The notes under the pieces were generated by a model. It was given only the letters and a program-made list of their open reading frames with translations, was not told the origin of the DNA and did not search any database. Positions 5,109 to 8,439 of a DNA stretch of 8,439 nucleotides are shown piece after piece. The translations under genes and the position numbers were made by a program. The stretch comes from Candidatus Saccharimonadota bacterium (GTDB lineage Bacteria; Patescibacteriota; Saccharimonadia; UBA4664). Each line of letters opens with the position of its first letter. Within the stretch, counting starts at the first letter, position 1. The stretch is taken from the NCBI GenBank assembly GCA_029288275.1, contig JARIHM010000084.1, forward strand, positions 1 to 8,439, in the 5' to 3' direction.

Positions 5109-6341
5109 CTAGGGAGTAGGCGCCTGAGCCAGTGTGACTGTCACCGTTATGGTTTTGCCACTGCGCACCACGGTGAGCGGCACCTTCTCGCCTACCTTGT
5201 GACTCGCAATAAGCGATTGCAAGCTGGTCGTAGAGGTGATGGCGGTACCGCCTACCTTCGTAATAATATCGCCGTCCTTCAGACCAGCGGCGGCCGCCGG
5301 GCTACCGTCCACTACCGAGGGGTTCTGATCATCACCATGAAGCCAGGCACCGTCGTTGACCTTTAGGTTATTGGCCGAGACCACATCGCTGGTGAGCGGT
5401 ACATAGCGCACGCCCAGGTACGGCCGGACGATCTTGCCGCTGTTCTTCACGCTGTCAATGAGGGATTTAATGTCGTTAATCGGTATAGCAAAGCCAATAT
5501 TCTGCGATCCCTGACCCGCCACGGCCGTATTCATGCCGATCACCTGGCCAGCTAGATTCACCAGTGGCCCGCCAGAATTACCAGGGTTAATAGCTGCATC
5601 AGTCTGTAATAGATCGCTCAAGCTCTCGGCGTTCTCGCCGGTGCCATCATCGGCAGCGGTGACCGGCCGGCCAATACCTGAGATCACTCCGGCTGTGACG
5701 CTGTTTTGGAACTGACCCAGTGCATTCCCGATAGCCACCACGCCCTGACCCACCCGCACACCGCTCGAATCGCCGAGCGTCACAGCCGGCAGCCCGGTGG
5801 CATCAACCCGCATGAAGGCAATATCATTGATAGTATCGCGCGCCACTACCCGCGCATTTTTGAGCTCCTTGCCGTCTGAGGTAATCACCGAATACGTGGC
5901 GTTCGTATCAGCCACCACATGCTTATTCGTGAGGATTAACCCGTCGGAGCTTACAATCATGCCGGTGCCCGCCCCATCCTGCTCCACTGACTGGCCAAAA
6001 ATACCCTGGGCTGTGGACTTAAAGGTGATCGACACCACGCTGGGTGAGACCTTCTTCGATACGTCGATCACGGCCGAGCTCTCCTGGACCACCACCTGCT
6101 GCTTGGCCAAACCGGCGGTGCCCCCGGCCACGTAATAGATCACAGCATATGAGCCCACGGCGCCGCCCACCAGTCCGACTAACGCGCCCACGATCACCAA
6201 TCGCTTCGTTAGCGTGTAGGCCGAGGCCGGAGCGGAAGTGCCATCCGCCTCCGGTTTCGCCGCCTTTGCCGTACCGGCATCGCGCCCAGGCTTGGTCTCA
6301 AAGGTATGCTCGACTGCTTCTTCGGTCATCTGCTCAGACAT
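5109..6341 (-). CDS. htrA: HtrA/DegP-type membrane-anchored serine protease with PDZ domain
   Basis: A 410-residue envelope quality-control protease. A charged cytoplasmic N-terminus (1-46) precedes a single transmembrane anchor (about 47-71), so the protease domain lies outside the membrane. The trypsin-fold domain (about 95-300) carries the full triad: His141 in ILTNKHVVAD, Asp173 in TINDIAFMRVD and Ser256 in NPGNSGGPLV. One PDZ domain (about 305-405) follows, with GSPAAAAGLKDGDIITKVGG as its core signature. Length and layout match one-PDZ HtrA proteins of Gram-positives and CPR. The ATG at 6341 is the first start in frame, since an in-frame stop lies just upstream. The SD is weak, and an 8-codon upstream frame overlaps this start. 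The stop is TAG. It has its own extended -10 promoter after the membrane-protein gene. Confidence 0.95.
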   Translation of the reverse strand: MSEQMTEEAVEHTFETKPGRDAGTAKAAKPEADGTSAPASAYTLTKRLVIVGALVGLVGGAVGSYAVIYYVAGGTAGLAKQQVVVQESSAVIDVSKKVSPSVVSITFKSTAQGIFGQSVEQDGAGTGMIVSSDGLILTNKHVVADTNATYSVITSDGKELKNARVVARDTINDIAFMRVDATGLPAVTLGDSSGVRVGQGVVAIGNALGQFQNSVTAGVISGIGRPVTAADDGTGENAESLSDLLQTDAAINPGNSGGPLVNLAGQVIGMNTAVAGQGSQNIGFAIPINDIKSLIDSVKNSGKIVRPYLGVRYVPLTSDVVSANNLKVNDGAWLHGDDQNPSVVDGSPAAAAGLKDGDIITKVGGTAITSTTSLQSLIASHKVGEKVPLTVVRSGKTITVTVTLAQAPTP

Positions 6342-6360
6342 AAATCCAAGTGGCCCTCAT
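6334..6360 (-). other. Possible 8-codon upstream ORF overlapping the htrA start
   Basis: On the minus strand an ATG 6 nt after the expected htrA transcription start opens a frame reading MRATWIYV and then TGA, whose end overlaps the first 8 nt of htrA in another frame. Given the near-leaderless starts seen elsewhere in this window, ribosomes might initiate here first and reinitiate at htrA. Such short frames arise by chance, so support is weak. Confidence 0.25.
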
Positions 6361-6372
6361 AATTCTCTTTGA

Positions 6373-6381
6373 ATTGTAGCA
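6373..6381 (-). promoter_or_regulatory. Extended -10 promoter of htrA
   Basis: The minus strand reads TGC-TACAAT, five of six matches to the consensus -10 plus the TGn extension. There is no clear -35. The predicted start near 6366 gives a ~25-nt leader to the htrA ATG, longer than for the other promoters in the window. Confidence 0.6.
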
Positions 6382-6382
6382 C

Positions 6383-6395
6383 CCTCAGTCTGAGG
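6383..6395. promoter_or_regulatory. 13-bp perfect palindrome in the htrA promoter
   Basis: CCTCAG-T-CTGAGG lies immediately upstream of the extended -10, where the spacer and -35 would be, and is a candidate operator for stress control of htrA. It also overlaps a 7-bp pairing (GCACCCT/AGGGTGC) with the end of the preceding gene, so it could instead belong to a weak terminator. Confidence 0.4.
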
Positions 6396-6401
6396 AGAAG
6401 C

Positions 6402-7184
6402 TTAAAGGGTGCCCCGCCAGGGAGTGCCGGCAATAACAATCCAGATTAAAATCAGGCTAATGAGTAGATATTCGGTCAGGCGAGCTCGGTTGAGAGTGCC
6501 CTGGCGCTGGGCCGCATAGATACTGCCAAAACAGTAAGCCAGCGCTGTGAGCACAATGGCTGGCTGCGGCACAATCACATAATTGCCTGGGGAAATATAG
6601 GTGACGAGCCAGGTTAGGAACACCCACGCAGCCTCGGTAGCCACCAGCGCCCAGGTAGCAGCCAATACCCCGGCGGCACGCTCCTGGCGGGCCGCCAATA
6701 ATTGGTAGGTGGTCACATACACGGCCACCCATAATAGCACTAAAGTAACTGGTCGTGGGGGCCCGGCATGCGGCGTGGCGGCCAGCAAAAACAAGGCTTC
6801 AAACACCACCGCCTGCACCGCCAGGAGCGTAATCAGACCGGCCTCGGCCGTGGCGGCAAGACGGTTACCCCATAGGCGCCATGCCGCGTACAGTACTGCC
6901 ACAGCCAACTGCGACAAAGCCTTGGGTAGTAACGCAATCATCGCCACAATACTAAGCCCCACTACCAGCCGCGTAGCCTGAGCCCACACCGCCGCGGCCG
7001 ACAGCCGGCGCCGCGCCGGCCACAGCTCTACTACCAATACTACGAGCAGCGCCGGCACCACAAGACCGTGGCTCGCCAGGGCCCAAACCAGGCCGGCCAC
7101 AATCACACTACTTATGAGGGGAAGCAGGCGGCCAGCTAGCCCCCGCGAAGTACTAGCTACTGGCGCCGTGATAGTCACTGCCAA
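6402..7184 (-). CDS. Multi-pass integral membrane protein of unknown function
   Basis: A 260-residue very hydrophobic protein with about eight predicted membrane helices (approximately 20-37, 41-54, 70-87, 90-105, 113-136, 145-163, 173-196, 207-224 and 237-254; one may be re-entrant). Short loops are rich in Arg on one face (WPARRRLS, ARQERA, QRQGTLNRARL), as expected for cytoplasmic loops. I do not recognise a family and see no catalytic motif. The start is TTG at 7184, supported by TAAGGA 6 nt upstream; an alternative GTG lies at 7178. It overlaps the end of the LCP gene by 32 bp, so the two are probably translationally coupled and may act together at the envelope, for instance in glycopolymer handling; that link is inference. 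Confidence 0.8.
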   Translation of the reverse strand: MAVTITAPVASTSRGLAGRLLPLISSVIVAGLVWALASHGLVVPALLVVLVVELWPARRRLSAAAVWAQATRLVVGLSIVAMIALLPKALSQLAVAVLYAAWRLWGNRLAATAEAGLITLLAVQAVVFEALFLLAATPHAGPPRPVTLVLLWVAVYVTTYQLLAARQERAAGVLAATWALVATEAAWVFLTWLVTYISPGNYVIVPQPAIVLTALAYCFGSIYAAQRQGTLNRARLTEYLLISLILIWIVIAGTPWRGTL

Positions 7185-8439
7185 GAATAATCCTTATCTC
7201 TGGAGCTGGCGCAGCTGCCGCTCCCGGCGAGGCTGCTGGTGAAGGCGAGGCCGACGGAGGCGGCATTACCTGCGCCTTTACTCCAAACCGCTGTTCCAGA
7301 TAATTGATAGTATACGGCTTCTTGCCGTTTGTGTAGTCATAAATGACGGTTTTGGTATATGAACCCGTAGCGCTCATTGGGTCCAAGACATTATAATGCG
7401 CCGCCTTCAAACTGGCTACTACCTGCCCGGCCAGCCCGGTTGTACTCGTGCCGTTCTGCACTTCAAGAACGGCATTTTCATCCACAATATAGTGATCAAT
7501 AAAGACATTCTTTACAAAATCGTGAATGGCGCTGTAGTTAAAATTGCCAAGCTTGGGCAGTTCAATGTAACCCGCGCCAGGAATGAGGTTAGTCCCTCCC
7601 TGCAAGAGCGATTCCGGCTTATCGGCATCCAGCACTTTGCTGGCGATCTTGGTAGGATCGATATCTTTGGCAATGCTGGCCAGAGTTTTGATCTCGTCAA
7701 GCTGCAGATCGGTCTTCACGTGATCCCCAATAGCATCAATTAATCCGGTAAGTTTGATCGGGTTGGTTAAGGTAGACAACTGCAGCGCTTTCTGACGCAG
7801 TGCCACTATCACCAGCTGCTGGCGAGCCGCCCGGTCAAAGTCGCTGGTGGTCTCGCGCGAGCGGGCAAACTCTAGCGCCTGAGTACCGTTCATGTGCTGC
7901 GGGCCGGCCGCAAAATTAATGGGGCAATATTTGCCGGCTAGTTTCGTGCCATCATCACATGGATAGAGTGGATCAACCAGCGGTTTCTGGACCGCAATAT
8001 CCACACCACCCACCGCGTCTACGGCCTGCTTGAAGCCCGAGAAATCTACTACGGTGTAGTAGTGAATCGGCACGCCCGTAACTTGCTCCACTACCTGCCG
8101 CGCTAGCGCCGGACCGCCATATGAGTTGGCGGCATTAATTTTGCCATAGCCATGGCCCGGAATCTGCACATACAGATCACGTGGCACCGATAGCATAGCC
8201 ACATTCTTGGTCTTAGGGTCGATACTCATCACCATAATGGTGTCGCTAAGGTTGGCGCCGTCATGGCCAGCGCCGCCAATACCCATCATCAAGATATTAA
8301 CGCGGCCGTCACCTTCGCCTTTGAGTTGGGTGAGATCAACTTTTTTCGCCAGGGCCGGAGCCACGCCGTCCGAGTGAGCAATAATTTTATGCGCGGCAGC
8401 GAGCGTTTTGTAACCAAACCAGCCCACGGTGCCTAGGAC
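7153..8439 (-). CDS. LytR-CpsA-Psr (LCP) family protein with LytR_C domain (5' end beyond window)
   Basis: The frame is open to the right edge; 428 codons are visible and the cytoplasmic N-terminus is missing. LCP enzymes transfer lipid-linked glycopolymers to the cell wall outside the membrane. Fragment residues 1-10 are hydrophobic and probably end the membrane anchor. The LCP domain (about 45-215) shows ILMMGIGG, the conserved Asp66 in LSDTI, Arg87/Asp88 in LSVPRDLYV, and ARSRETTSDFDRAARQQ (192-208), whose Arg/Asp residues bind the polyprenyl pyrophosphate. Cys161 and Cys172 could form a disulfide in an inserted loop. A LytR_C domain follows (about 319 to the end: VLEVQNGT...). A Pro/Ala/Ser-rich linker (about 393-412) interrupts it before the last strand RIILGSDY. 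It overlaps the downstream membrane-protein gene. Confidence 0.92.
   Translation of the reverse strand, partial: VLGTVGWFGYKTLAAAHKIIAHSDGVAPALAKKVDLTQLKGEGDGRVNILMMGIGGAGHDGANLSDTIMVMSIDPKTKNVAMLSVPRDLYVQIPGHGYGKINAANSYGGPALARQVVEQVTGVPIHYYTVVDFSGFKQAVDAVGGVDIAVQKPLVDPLYPCDDGTKLAGKYCPINFAAGPQHMNGTQALEFARSRETTSDFDRAARQQLVIVALRQKALQLSTLTNPIKLTGLIDAIGDHVKTDLQLDEIKTLASIAKDIDPTKIASKVLDADKPESLLQGGTNLIPGAGYIELPKLGNFNYSAIHDFVKNVFIDHYIVDENAVLEVQNGTSTTGLAGQVVASLKAAHYNVLDPMSATGSYTKTVIYDYTNGKKPYTINYLEQRFGVKAQVMPPPSASPSPAASPGAAAAPAPEIRIILGSDYHGASS
7191..7196 (-). promoter_or_regulatory. Ribosome-binding site inside the LCP gene for the membrane-protein gene
   Basis: The minus strand reads TAAGGA, 6 nt before TTG at 7184. 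It lies within the coding sequence of the LCP gene and supports the overlapping TTG start. Confidence 0.65.

Overview
The window looks like chromosomal core sequence from a high-G+C member of the Candidate Phyla Radiation (Patescibacteria), most likely Saccharibacteria. This is inferred from gene content and order (rpmE-prfA-prmC, a lone SpoU methyltransferase, HtrA, an LCP protein), very tight packing with many overlaps, an L31 with a lysine/alanine-rich tail, and promoters that sit almost on top of start codons. No 16S or other decisive marker is present, so the phylum call is moderate. TGA ends at least three genes, so it is read as stop here; this argues against the UGA-recoding Gracilibacteria/Absconditabacteria.

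Left block (1-1640, minus strand): a three-gene SipW/TasA-type export operon. In transcription order it encodes a TasA/CalY-like secreted protein, a small secreted protein made almost only of Pro/Thr/Ala-rich sequence, and a SipW-type (Ser-His) signal peptidase I that runs off the left edge. The two secreted proteins share the cleavage-site motif VGA-[ND]-F-x-D, as expected of substrates of the neighbouring peptidase. A sigma70-like promoter (TTGACG-17-TACATT) and an ~83-nt leader precede the operon, and an 11-bp hairpin separates its first two genes.

Middle block (1838-4137, plus strand): ribosomal protein L31 with its own promoter and a good intrinsic terminator, then prfA (RF1) and prmC, the methyltransferase that modifies the RF1 GGQ glutamine. 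The prfA stop and prmC start are directly adjacent. prmC converges on and overlaps by 16 bp a minus-strand SpoU-family RNA methyltransferase.

Right block (4122-8439, minus strand), in transcription order: a LytR-CpsA-Psr protein (5' end off the window), an overlapping multi-pass membrane protein, an HtrA-type membrane-anchored serine protease, and the SpoU methyltransferase. The 192-bp gap between htrA and the methyltransferase is unusually rich in inverted repeats, including two near-identical 15-bp AT palindromes.

The most interesting features are the self-contained SipW/TasA-like system in a probable CPR episymbiont, recurrent extended -10 boxes placed 7-9 nt before start codons (predicted leaderless mRNAs), and the palindrome-rich spacer. 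No gene-free stretch exceeds 300 bp. I saw no tRNA, rRNA, CRISPR array or insertion sequence.
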